A model generated the notes under the pieces. It was not told the DNA's origin. It saw only the letters and a list, made by a program, of their open reading frames with translations, and did no database searches. DNA of 64,000 nt from Gemmatimonadales bacterium (GTDB lineage: Bacteria > Gemmatimonadota > Gemmatimonadetes > Longimicrobiales > Gaopeijiaceae). Positions 25,046-32,924 of the stretch are shown here, piece after piece. The stretch covers positions 107,479-171,478 of the forward strand of contig REEG01000140.1 of NCBI GenBank assembly GCA_007695195.1. The letters are read 5' to 3'. Each line of letters starts with the position of its first letter. Within the stretch, counting starts at the first letter, position 1. Made by a program: the position numbers and the translations under genes.

Positions 25046-25414
25046 ATGAGCTACTTCACCTACAAGCTCATTCACTACCTGGGAATCTTCCTTCTCATCG
25101 CCGTCGTCGGGCTGGCGCTGGGACGACGCAGCGTCCTCGATGGGGATGATCCGCTACGGAGGCGATGGAATACCATCCACGCCGTGGCTCTGTTCGTCAT
25201 CCTGCTGGGCGGGTTCGGACTCATGGCAAGGATCGGCGTGGACCATGGCGAACCGTTCCCGGGCTGGCTCTGGGCGAAGTTCGGGATATGGGCCGTGCTG
25301 GGCGGGACATTGCTGGCAGCGCGTTGGTGGCCCTCCCGCTCCCTCGCCCTTATGGGCCTGATTCCCGTCCTGGCGGTGCTGGCTGGGTGGGTTGCGTTCA
25401 GCAAGCCCTTCTGA
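25046..25414 (+). CDS. Small four-helix membrane protein, unknown function
   Basis: This 122-residue protein consists almost entirely of four hydrophobic helices: LGIFLLIAVVGLALG, HAVALFVILLGGFGLMARI, WLWAKFGIWAVLGGTLLAA and ALMGLIPVLAVLAGWVAF. Short charged loops separate them. The N-terminus MSYFTYKLIHYLG with a histidine in helix 1, and further histidines at helix starts, resembles small SirB/YtpI-like or cytochrome-associated membrane proteins. No defining motif was recognised. The ATG at 25046 follows an upstream TATACT box by about 70 bp. It stands alone after the tRNA-Gln scar and faces ispE across a 463-bp convergent spacer. Confidence 0.7.
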   Translation: MSYFTYKLIHYLGIFLLIAVVGLALGRRSVLDGDDPLRRRWNTIHAVALFVILLGGFGLMARIGVDHGEPFPGWLWAKFGIWAVLGGTLLAARWWPSRSLALMGLIPVLAVLAGWVAFSKPF

Positions 25415-25877
25415 GGAAGGGTGGCACGCAGGGCGGCCGCTCGATCTCCAGGGGCCGGCCCGGTTCCAGGTGAGCGGAAGTCTGCAACGGGTGGCATCGT
25501 TGCGATCAATGAAGAGAAATCCCGGAAAATCTGAGATAAACTCTTCGAGAAGCGCAGGCCCGAAAAACGGCTGAAGACTTGTCCGCCTATACGAGGGGCA
25601 ACTCTGCAAGCAGATCTCTCGACCAGGACCGTTGAAGAGATCCCCCCCGGTTTAGCAAGGTCAACCCTACGACGAACTCTATCGTACCACCCCGTTGAAG
25701 GGTTTCCGCCATCTCCGCCAGCTCGCTGGATGGTGCAGCTCCCTGGATGGTGCAGCTCCCTGGGCAGTGCAGCGCGCTGGATGGTGCGGCCCGGGGCGGG
25801 GTTCCCGACGCCCCGGGGACCCGCCACTCACTGATCTCCCCGCCCCACCCTTCGCACGACATTCGGAGCGAGCCCCC
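25415..25877. other. Convergent spacer between the membrane-protein gene and ispE
   Basis: This 463-bp non-coding stretch is AT-richer than its surroundings around 25490-25700. CCGTTGAAG occurs twice (near 25630 and 25692). The only structured element is the 17-bp tandem repeat at 25726-25793. No hairpin with a T-run was seen on either strand. Confidence 0.4.
25726..25793. repeat. 17-bp tandem repeat, four copies
   Basis: Unit CTGGATGGTGCAGCTCC occurs twice perfectly (25726-25742, 25743-25759), followed by two diverged copies (25760-25776, 25777-25793). It is non-coding and lies 84 bp beyond the ispE stop codon. Confidence 0.85.
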
Positions 25878-26885
25878 CTACCCTGCAGCCGTCCGCGTAG
25901 GAATCACTCGGGCCTCCGGCAGGACGGCACGGAGTTCCCGCCGGGCTTCTTCCATGTCCGACTCCGATTCGAAGACCCCGAAGACCGCAGAACCGCTGCC
26001 GGACAGACGCGCCGGACGGGCGCCGAAGGCATCCAGGGTCTGACGAATTCCGAGAAGCTCAGGATGAAGGCGTTCCAATGCAGCCTCGAAGTCGTTGCTG
26101 GACCGTTCCATCACCCTACTCCAGCCGTTCAACTCCTCGGGCTCCAGCAAACGCCCACCAGCCCAACCGAGACCCTCCCGCTCCCGTTGTCCGGCCAGGG
26201 TGCGATAGGCCCGCGGGGTGGAGATCCTGAAAGGTGGGAGGGCCACAAGGACGGGACGGGCGGGGAGTGCCGATAGGGGAAGAAGCCGGTCTCCCCTTCC
26301 CCAGCCCAGGGCCCGAGGTTCGTCGAGGACGAAGAAGGGGACATCGCTGCCCAGGGCCGATCCAAGCTCCACCAGGCGCCCGCGTCCCAATGGATTGCCG
26401 TGCAGTTCGTCGAGGCCTCTCAGGACGGCTCCTGCGTCGGATGAGCCGCCACCCAGGCCGGCGCCGTGGGGAATTGCCTTGTGGAGTCGGATGCGAATCC
26501 CGGGAAACGGCATCGCTGCGTGTGGCTCCCGGAGGTCGGCATACGCCTCGAGCCAGCTTCGGGCGGCTCGGACCGCCAGGTTGTCCTCAGCCTCACCCAG
26601 GTCGCCGGCGGGCACTCCCTCCACCTCCAGCGAGACCCCCTCGGATGGAGACAACTCGATGGAGATGTCATCCGCCAGATCCAACGTCTGGAACTCCGTC
26701 TCGATCTGGTGGAACCCATCCTCCTCCCTTGCCAGGATACGGAGAACCAGATTGACCTTGGCCCTGGCCTTTCCCTCCCATCGTGGGAGGCGTCCGGTCA
26801 CCTCCGTCCCCCTGGCCGCTTCCACCCCCACGGCCTCACTGCCCTCTGCCGGCTGCTCGCCCTGCCCCTTGCCCACTTCATCCAT
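25878..26885 (-). CDS. ispE: 4-(cytidine 5'-diphospho)-2-C-methyl-D-erythritol kinase
   Basis: IspE phosphorylates CDP-methylerythritol in the MEP isoprenoid pathway. The GHMP-kinase pattern is clear: KARAKVNLVLRIL, DGFHQIETEFQTLDLAD, the ATP loop IPHGAGLGGGSSDAGAVLRGL, GSALGSDVPFF, and C-terminal ARLSGSGSAVFGVF. ATG 26883-26885 (335 residues) has GGAGG 8 bases upstream (26894-26898). A second ATG at 26901-26903 overlaps the UPF0104 stop as ATGA but lacks a good ribosome-binding site. Either start leaves an N-terminal tail of about 40 residues, Glu/Gly-rich, before the catalytic domain. It is last in the recA-side operon series. Confidence 0.94.
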   Translation of the reverse strand: MDEVGKGQGEQPAEGSEAVGVEAARGTEVTGRLPRWEGKARAKVNLVLRILAREEDGFHQIETEFQTLDLADDISIELSPSEGVSLEVEGVPAGDLGEAEDNLAVRAARSWLEAYADLREPHAAMPFPGIRIRLHKAIPHGAGLGGGSSDAGAVLRGLDELHGNPLGRGRLVELGSALGSDVPFFVLDEPRALGWGRGDRLLPLSALPARPVLVALPPFRISTPRAYRTLAGQREREGLGWAGGRLLEPEELNGWSRVMERSSNDFEAALERLHPELLGIRQTLDAFGARPARLSGSGSAVFGVFESESDMEEARRELRAVLPEARVIPTRTAAG

Positions 26886-26899
26886 GGAGATCTCCTCCG

Positions 26900-27916
26900 T
26901 CATGTTTCCACTCGTTCCTCGGAGTGTCCCAGTTCCCGCCAGGACATTCCCAACTGGGCCGCGTACCACACGCCCATGATCGTCACCGGGATGAACCCCC
27001 CGAGGTGGTACCCAAAGGCGAAGGCCAACGTCGCTCCTTCGGCCACGCCGTAGACCTCGCTCAATGCTACAACGGCAGCCGCGTGGAAGGTACCGAAAAA
27101 TCCCGGCGCCGACGGGACCGCTACCCCGATGGCGATGATCCCCTGAACAAACAGCGCCGTAACGTAGCCCTGGTCAATGTTGAATGCCTGGAAGGCAAGC
27201 CAGAACGAAACCGCGTTCCAGGCCCAGAAGCCGAAGGACCATGCCAGGGCCCCCAGGAGGAGTCGCGGATTCTGGAGGGATCCAAGACCGGACAGGAACG
27301 CCGTCAACCCCTCCACCAGGAGGCGCGCAGCCCGGTCCGGGAGGAAGAGGGAAACGCGACGGGTCACGGCGGTCACCGGTCGTGGAAAGAGCACGAGGAA
27401 CAGCAGACCCACCAGAAGCACCACGATGAGCCCCACCAGGGTCACGATGACGGTTCCCAGCGACTGCCCCCCCACCGTCGCCTCCGAGGGAAACGACGGA
27501 TGAAGGACGGCGAAGGCGAGAAGGGAAAACACCGCGACTGAATCCAGGAAGCGTTCCACCACCAGCGAGCCCAGAGCCCCCGAGACGGGCACCGGTGCCA
27601 GCCGCGACATGGCCCAGGCCCGAGCGAACTCGCCAACCCGGGCCGGAAGGAGGTTGTTGGCGGCGAAGCCGATGTTCACGGCGGCGAACCGTTCCCGGAA
27701 TCCGATTCCCGGCCGGATGGGCTCAAGGAGGAGTTTCCAACGCAGGGCCCGGACGGCGAACCCGGAGGTGGCGACGGCGACGGCTGCCACCAGCCAGCCC
27801 CAGCGAGCCCCACGGATCGCGGTCCAGACCTCACCCAGGTCCACCCCCCGGAGCACCCACCAGATGAGGACTCCACTGATCAGGAGCCCCAGGGTGGCCT
27901 TCCAGTCCCACTTCAT
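26900..27916 (-). CDS. UPF0104 / lysylphosphatidylglycerol-synthase-TM family membrane protein
   Basis: This 338-residue protein has about eight transmembrane helices and the features of the AglD/MprF-flippase-like UPF0104 family. They are VRALRWKLLLEPIRPGIGFRERFAAVNIGFAANNLLPARVGEFARAW near the front, VVERFLDSVAVFSLLA, and near the end GVAVPSAPGFFGTFHAAAVVAL followed by FGYHLGGFIPVTIMG. Related domains flip or modify lipid-linked molecules. No aminoacyl-PG synthase domain is attached, so a flippase-like or sugar-lipid role is more likely than lysyl transfer. It follows pdxJ by 10 bp and precedes ispE with overlap. Confidence 0.88.
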   Translation of the reverse strand: MKWDWKATLGLLISGVLIWWVLRGVDLGEVWTAIRGARWGWLVAAVAVATSGFAVRALRWKLLLEPIRPGIGFRERFAAVNIGFAANNLLPARVGEFARAWAMSRLAPVPVSGALGSLVVERFLDSVAVFSLLAFAVLHPSFPSEATVGGQSLGTVIVTLVGLIVVLLVGLLFLVLFPRPVTAVTRRVSLFLPDRAARLLVEGLTAFLSGLGSLQNPRLLLGALAWSFGFWAWNAVSFWLAFQAFNIDQGYVTALFVQGIIAIGVAVPSAPGFFGTFHAAAVVALSEVYGVAEGATLAFAFGYHLGGFIPVTIMGVWYAAQLGMSWRELGHSEERVET

Positions 27917-27926
27917 GGCAGTGGAC

Positions 27927-28679
27927 TCACTCCGCAGTCCCTCGGGCCTGGACCCCTCGGCCCCGGTCCATGGCCGTCCTCATCTCCTGCACGGCCCGCT
28001 CCATGCCGACGAAGACGGCCCGGGAGATGATGGAGTGACCGATGTTCAGCTCCTCGAGCTGGGGGATGGCCGCCACGGCCGCCACGTTCTCGTAGGTCAA
28101 TCCGTGACCGGCGTGGGCCGCTAGCCCCAGTTCCACCGCCAATGCCGCGGCCTCACGGAGTCGTGCCACCTCCCGTTCCCGCTCTTCCAGGGTGCGGGCG
28201 TGGGCGTACTCTCCGGTGTGGAATTCCACGGCCTCCGCATGCAGCTCGGCCGAGGCCCGAACCGCCTCGGGAGATGGATCGATGAAGAGAGAGATCCGAA
28301 TCCCCGCCTCCTGGAGACGACGAGTGGCCCTCGCCACCCGCTCCACCACCCCGGGAGAGGCCAGATCCAGTCCTCCCTCGGTGGTGACCTCCTCCCGCCG
28401 CTCCGGCACCAGCGTCACCTGGAAGGGGGCAATCTCCCGGGCCACGTCCACCACGCCGTCCTCGGCGGCCACCTCAAGATTCAGGACACTCCGGCACGTC
28501 TCGGCCAGGAGCCGGACATCCCGGTCCTGGATGTGCCGCCGGTCTTCACGAAGATGCACGGTAATCCCGTCGGCCCCGGCCAGTTCCACCAGTACAGCGG
28601 CTCGGACCGGGTCGGGTTCGTCGGTCTTCCGGGCTTCCCGGATCGTCGCCACGTGGTCGATGTTGACGTACAGTCTCAT
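27927..28679 (-). CDS. pdxJ: Pyridoxine 5'-phosphate synthase
   Basis: PdxJ closes the pyridine ring from 1-deoxy-D-xylulose-5-phosphate and 3-amino-2-oxopropyl phosphate in DXP-dependent vitamin B6 synthesis. The 250-residue TIM barrel shows [88 protein letters not shown] and [17 protein letters not shown], all standard. The length is normal. Its ATG overlaps the DUF2520 gene stop by 4 bp, implying coupled translation. Confidence 0.97.
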   Translation of the reverse strand: MRLYVNIDHVATIREARKTDEPDPVRAAVLVELAGADGITVHLREDRRHIQDRDVRLLAETCRSVLNLEVAAEDGVVDVAREIAPFQVTLVPERREEVTTEGGLDLASPGVVERVARATRRLQEAGIRISLFIDPSPEAVRASAELHAEAVEFHTGEYAHARTLEEREREVARLREAAALAVELGLAAHAGHGLTYENVAAVAAIPQLEELNIGHSIISRAVFVGMERAVQEMRTAMDRGRGVQARGTAE

Positions 28680-29539
28680 GAGTGCCGTTGGAAGAGGGTC
28701 TCCAGTTGATCCGCCACCTCGGGCGGAAGGGTCGCCCGGGTGCGTTCGAGGGTCAGCCGACCGAGGTCGGCATAGAGGGATGCGTCGGCCGCATCCAGCG
28801 TCCGGAGGTGAAGATCCACCGTGTCGGCGTCACCTCGGCCGATGGGTCCGGTGAGAGAGGTGGAGAACCCCAACTCCGCCACGTTCTCCACCGCTCCTCG
28901 GGCGAGTGCCACCAGTGAGGGGAGGGCGTCCTCTTCCGAAACACCAGCCTGCAATAGAAGGCGAAGCGCCTCGGACATGAGAACCACCAGATAATTGGAT
29001 CCGAGGACGCCGGCCGCGTGGTACAGGGCTCGGCGTTGGGTGGGGATCATGAGAAACCGGCCTCTGAGGGCGTCCACGATCCGCCGGATCACAGACAGGG
29101 CCTCCCGCTCACCCGACACGGCGAAGCCGGCGCCGACGAGGCGGTCCGCTCCGGTGATGGGGTGGGCAATGTCCTGCAGGGGATGAAGGGTACCCACCCG
29201 ATATCCCACCCGGTTGAGGGCCCCAAGCGGCTCGCCGCCCTGCACTCCGGAGGTATGGATGACGGGGCATCCCTCCGGCGCTTGCCCCCGGGCGGCAATG
29301 GCTCCGGCGATCTCGGGGAGAACCGGATCAGGGACTGTGAGGATGAGGGCCGTGGTGCCCGGCGCCGGTCGCTCCAAACCGTAGCGGTACTCGGCCAGAC
29401 CCTGGTGGAAGAGAGGGTGGGATGGCGGTTCCGGGCGACGGCCATGGTACACGATGGAGTTCACCGCATCCGCGTGCACAAGAGCATACCCCAGTGCGAG
29501 CCCCATCCGGCCCGGTCCCACAATGATCAGTCGTTCCAC
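28676..29539 (-). CDS. Rossmann-fold/DUF2520 domain oxidoreductase-like protein
   Basis: This 287-residue protein is related to NADP-dependent ketopantoate- or pyrroline-reductase-like enzymes. It shows a Rossmann motif [17 protein letters not shown], a mid-section [13 protein letters not shown] and the DUF2520 core [39 protein letters not shown], then [17 protein letters not shown]. The substrate is unknown; members often lie near panB/panC, but here the neighbours are hflX and pdxJ. GTG at 29537-29539 was chosen over the upstream TTG (29566) because GGGAGG lies just ahead and the Rossmann strand then starts at the N-terminus. Confidence 0.85.
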   Translation of the reverse strand: MERLIIVGPGRMGLALGYALVHADAVNSIVYHGRRPEPPSHPLFHQGLAEYRYGLERPAPGTTALILTVPDPVLPEIAGAIAARGQAPEGCPVIHTSGVQGGEPLGALNRVGYRVGTLHPLQDIAHPITGADRLVGAGFAVSGEREALSVIRRIVDALRGRFLMIPTQRRALYHAAGVLGSNYLVVLMSEALRLLLQAGVSEEDALPSLVALARGAVENVAELGFSTSLTGPIGRGDADTVDLHLRTLDAADASLYADLGRLTLERTRATLPPEVADQLETLFQRHS

Positions 29540-29574
29540 CCGCGCCTCCCATGCAGTGGGGCCCAAGGCCCGCG

Positions 29575-30840
29575 TCAGATCTCGGAGACTTCCACGTTGG
29601 ATGCCTGCCGCAGCCGTCCCAGGAGCGGCGCAGGCACGCGAGCCTTCAGTCGGAGTCGCACACCAGTCCTCTCCATCTCCATCACCTCCCCCTCCCGATG
29701 GAGAGCCGCCATCAATTCACCCTCCGCAGCCGGAAGGCGAATCTCCACCAGAGCCAACCGACTTCGGACCCGGGCCAGAAGCGTCTCCCTTAGCGCCTCC
29801 AGACCTGAATCTTCCACTGCGGATGTGAACACGGCAGGCGTCCGCTCCAGGGCACGAACCCGGTCTCGAAGGGCCTGCTCTTCCCCGTGGGTGAGGCGAT
29901 CCACCTTGTTGAAGACCAGGACCTGGGCGCCCTTATCCAACTCCAGATCGTGGAGCACCTCGTCCACCACCACCTTATGCTCTTCCCACTCGGGATGGGA
30001 CGCATCGATGACGTGGATGGCCAGATCGGCCTCGCGGACCTCCTCCAGGGTGGATCGGAACGAGGCTACAAGGTGGTGGGGAAGCTTCCGGATGAAGCCC
30101 ACCGTATCCGTCACCAGAGCCTGGTGCCCACCGTCCAGCTCCACCGAACGCGTCGCTGAATCGAGGGTGGCGAAGAGGCGATCCTCCACGAAGAGCTCCG
30201 ACCCGGAAAGGCTGCGGAGAATGGACGACTTCCCGGCATTGGTATACCCCACCAGCGCCGCCCGGAATTCGCCCTGTCGCCGGCGCCGCTGTATGGCGCG
30301 GGACTCGGCCACCTCCACCAGCTTGCTCTTGAGGTCGGCGATTCGCCGCCCGATCAAACGGCGGTCCGTCTCGAGCTGTGTTTCTCCCGGCCCTCGAAGG
30401 CCGATGCCGCCGCGGATCCTCGAGAGGTGGGTCCACATCCGCTGGAGCCGCGGTAGCAGGTATTCGAGCTGCGCCAACTCCACCTGGAGCTTGGCCTCCC
30501 TCGTCCGAGCTCTGGACGCGAAGATGTCGAGGATCAGCTCCGATCGGTCCATCACCCGAACGGAAAGGGACTGCTCCAGATTCTTTGCCTGATCCGGCTT
30601 CAGCTCCTCGTCGAAGATGACCAGATCGGCCCCGGTTTCGGTGGTGAGGTCCCGGAGCTCAGCCACCTTCCCCCGACCGATGTAGAACTGGGGTGTGGGG
30701 GCTTCAATGCGCTGCACCAGCCGACCCACCACCTCCCCACCGGCGGTGTCCGTCAACCGTCGGAGCTCTTCCATGTGCTCGTCCACCACCCGGGTATCCT
30801 CCGACCGGAGGGGGGCTCCCACCAGCACCGTGCGCTCCAC
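29575..30840 (-). CDS. hflX: Ribosome-dissociating GTPase HflX
   Basis: HflX is an Obg-related GTPase that splits stalled ribosomes. The frame shows the N-terminal HflX domain (GGEVVGRLVQRIEAPTPQFYIGRGKVAEL, VIFDEELKPDQAKNLE, RTREAKLQVELAQLEYLLPRL, GGIGLRGPGETQLETDRR) and the G domain (ALVGYTNAGKSSIL, DTVGFIRKLPHHLVASF, VFNKVD). The annotated GTG (30838-30840) lacks a ribosome-binding site. Eleven codons upstream, ATA at 30871-30873 sits 7 bases after AAGGAC, and the intervening codons give a typical HflX N-terminus (PTQLLDNRTPVERTVLVGA). Non-canonical initiation there is possible. Tandem 18-bp repeats lie upstream. Confidence 0.94.
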   Translation of the reverse strand: MERTVLVGAPLRSEDTRVVDEHMEELRRLTDTAGGEVVGRLVQRIEAPTPQFYIGRGKVAELRDLTTETGADLVIFDEELKPDQAKNLEQSLSVRVMDRSELILDIFASRARTREAKLQVELAQLEYLLPRLQRMWTHLSRIRGGIGLRGPGETQLETDRRLIGRRIADLKSKLVEVAESRAIQRRRRQGEFRAALVGYTNAGKSSILRSLSGSELFVEDRLFATLDSATRSVELDGGHQALVTDTVGFIRKLPHHLVASFRSTLEEVREADLAIHVIDASHPEWEEHKVVVDEVLHDLELDKGAQVLVFNKVDRLTHGEEQALRDRVRALERTPAVFTSAVEDSGLEALRETLLARVRSRLALVEIRLPAAEGELMAALHREGEVMEMERTGVRLRLKARVPAPLLGRLRQASNVEVSEI

Positions 30841-30935
30841 CGGTGTGCGGTTGTCCAGCAGCTGTGTAGGTATTGTGACCGTCCTTGCTGTTCGTCGTTG
30901 GAATCCCGGAGATCCGGGTGATGCCGTCCGCTACT

Positions 30936-30971
30936 CAGACAGGGAATATCAGACAGACAGGCGATATCAGA
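30936..30971. repeat. Tandem 18-bp repeat upstream of hflX
   Basis: CAGACAGGGAATATCAGA (30936-30953) and CAGACAGGCGATATCAGA (30954-30971) are head-to-tail with two mismatches. The second copy covers the stop codon of the LEA14-like lipoprotein gene. The pair lies in the 126-bp gap before hflX, where an operator could act. Confidence 0.8.
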
Positions 30972-31440
30972 AGCGACCGGACGCACGGAAGGGCAGATTC
31001 ACCGGACCAAGGGGTCCTCGGGCCGACAGATCGCCCTGGATCCGGTACGTCACCTCTCCCGATTCCCACCACCCCAGGAGTCCGGCACCCAGGGCCCGGT
31101 ACTGGAACACCACCTCCAGGGGGACCTCCGTCGTACCGCGTCGCACCATAGTCAGGCTCTCAGATGAGATGCCGTCCGAGAGCACGTTCCACTCCCCGTC
31201 ACGTCCCCTGAGCTCCAGCAGGTATTCGACCCGCTGAACCTCCAGGGACACGGGATTCGGATTGTCCACTTCAAGGTATACCCGAGCGATTCCCGACGTC
31301 AGACCCAACCCGGTGATCTGCACATCCACCAGGTGCACCTCCGGGGCCCGATAGAGCGCCGAGCACCCGGTGGAGAAAGCTGCAATCCCCGTGAGCAGGA
31401 GGATCGAGGCGACGAGACGGAGCACGCTACGCTTCCACAT
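30967..31440 (-). CDS. LEA14-like (WHy domain) lipoprotein
   Basis: This 157-residue protein begins with a lipoprotein signal (MWKRSVLRLVASILLLTGIAAFSTGC), with the lipobox cysteine at position 26. The mature part is a beta-sandwich of the LEA14/WHy type: VHLVDVQITGLGLTSGIARVYLEVDNPNPVSLEVQRVEYLLEL, then VPLEVVFQYRALG and GEVTYRIQGDLSA. Such exported lipoproteins are common in Gemmatimonadota and related phyla and are thought to bind or stabilise envelope components; no specific role is proven. It lies 8 bp downstream of rarA and 126 bp upstream of hflX. Confidence 0.85.
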   Translation of the reverse strand: MWKRSVLRLVASILLLTGIAAFSTGCSALYRAPEVHLVDVQITGLGLTSGIARVYLEVDNPNPVSLEVQRVEYLLELRGRDGEWNVLSDGISSESLTMVRRGTTEVPLEVVFQYRALGAGLLGWWESGEVTYRIQGDLSARGPLGPVNLPFRASGRF

Positions 31441-31448
31441 GCAGCCCT

Positions 31449-32924
31449 CTACCCTCCGCTCTCCGAAGGGTGTCCGTCGGGAGCAACCGGTTCCTGATCA
31501 CGGCTCCCGCCGGATCCGCGGGGCTCCGCACCACCCCCTTCCCTTCGGATGTCATCCCAGCGCTTCAGCCGCCGTCGCAGATCCGCCTCTTCCCCTCGGT
31601 TCGTGGGCTCGTACAGACGAAGGTGTTCCAGACCGGAAGGAAGATAGCTCTGACGAGCCAAACCGCCCGGCTCGTCGGGGTCGTAGCGATAGTCCTTTCC
31701 ATAGCCCCAATCCTTCATCTCCCGGGTGGGTGCGTTCCGGAGATGCAGGGGAACCGGGGCCGAGGCAGACTCCCGAGCCGCCTCCCGGGCCCGACCGAAT
31801 GCCCGATAGACCCGGTTCGACTTCTCCGCGGTGGCCAGCCGCACTACGGCGTGGGCCAGCGCCAGATCCCCCTCCGGTGATCCCAGGAAGTGGTACGCCT
31901 GCCAGGCCGCCACGGCACCGGGGAGCCCACCGGCATCGGCCAATCCCACATCCTCCACGGCCATGCGGACCACTCGACGAGCGATATACAGGGGGTCGGC
32001 TCCCCCCTCGAGCATCCGGGCCAGCCAGTACAGCGCCCCGTCCGGATCTCCTCCGCGAACACTCTTGTGAAGGGCCGAGATCAGGTTGTAGTGCTCCTCT
32101 CCGCCCTTGTCGTAAAGGGCGAAGCGGTGCTGCAGAGCTTCCTGTGCCACGGTCAGGGTGATGCAGCGATCCGGTCCCACGAGACGCCCGGCCACCTCCA
32201 GTGCCCCCAACGCACGCCTGGCGTCGCCGTCGGCCCCGCGGACCAGGAAGTCCATGGCCTCAGGCGAAATGGTGAGCCCGAGATCTCCAAGACCCCGCTC
32301 CCCGTCGTGGAGCGCCGTGTCCAGCACCTCCTGCAACGCCGCCTCGGAGAGGGGATTCAGGATGAATACCGGAGCTCTCGACAGGAGCGGTCGATTCACC
32401 TCGAACGACGGATTCTCCGTGGTGGCCCCCACCAGGATCACGGTGCCGTCTTCCACATGGGGCAGGAAGGCGTCCTGTTGGGACTTGTTGAACCGGTGGA
32501 TCTCATCACAGAAGAGGATGGTGCTGCGACCGGAAACCTGCAGGCGGGTCCGGGCTTCGCCGATGATCTCCCGGACGCGGGCCACGCCCTCGGTGACGGC
32601 CGAGAAGGAGACGAAGGCGGCCTCGGTGAGATCCGCCAGGAGTCGCGCCAGGGATGTCTTGCCCGTCCCCGGCGGCCCCCAGAGGATGCAGGACGAGATC
32701 CGGCCGTCTTCCAGCATTCGACGCAAGGGACGACCTGGGCCCAGGAGGTGGTCCTGACCCCTGATCTCACTCAGGTCCCGAGGCCGCATCCGGGCCGCCA
32801 GCGGGGCCGGTGGAGTGGTGCCGGGCCGCGGATCCGGCGGGGCCGGCCGAGCCCCTTCCGATTCACCCGAGCCGGTCCCGGATTCCCGTGGAAAGAGGTC
32901 CAGCCCAGGGTTATCGGGCGCCAT
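31449..32924 (-). CDS. rarA: Replication-associated recombination protein A (RarA/MgsA)
   Basis: RarA is an AAA+ ATPase that acts at stalled forks. From ATG 32922-32924 the 491-residue protein has an approximately 45-residue Pro/Gly-rich lead. AAA+ motifs follow: MRPRDLSEIRGQDHLLG, Walker A GPPGTGKTS (83-91), TILFCDEIHRFNKSQQDAFLPHVEDG, VGATTENPSFEVN and LLSRAPVFIL. The tetramerisation domain contains DKGGEEHYNLISALHKSVRGGDPDGALYWLARMLEGG. The RarA C-terminal part has KSNRVYRAFG, PVPLHLRNAPT and KDYRYDPDEPGG. The start overlaps the end of cca by 14 bp. A disordered C-terminal tail of about 35 residues is extra. Confidence 0.95.
   Translation of the reverse strand: MAPDNPGLDLFPRESGTGSGESEGARPAPPDPRPGTTPPAPLAARMRPRDLSEIRGQDHLLGPGRPLRRMLEDGRISSCILWGPPGTGKTSLARLLADLTEAAFVSFSAVTEGVARVREIIGEARTRLQVSGRSTILFCDEIHRFNKSQQDAFLPHVEDGTVILVGATTENPSFEVNRPLLSRAPVFILNPLSEAALQEVLDTALHDGERGLGDLGLTISPEAMDFLVRGADGDARRALGALEVAGRLVGPDRCITLTVAQEALQHRFALYDKGGEEHYNLISALHKSVRGGDPDGALYWLARMLEGGADPLYIARRVVRMAVEDVGLADAGGLPGAVAAWQAYHFLGSPEGDLALAHAVVRLATAEKSNRVYRAFGRAREAARESASAPVPLHLRNAPTREMKDWGYGKDYRYDPDEPGGLARQSYLPSGLEHLRLYEPTNRGEEADLRRRLKRWDDIRREGGGAEPRGSGGSRDQEPVAPDGHPSESGG

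Noticed and set aside
24118..25047. 309-codon minus-strand frame spanning the tRNA-Gln fragment
   Set aside because: It reads through the tRNA duplicate and has non-coding composition apart from the last approximately 75 codons, which are reported separately as a possible remnant.
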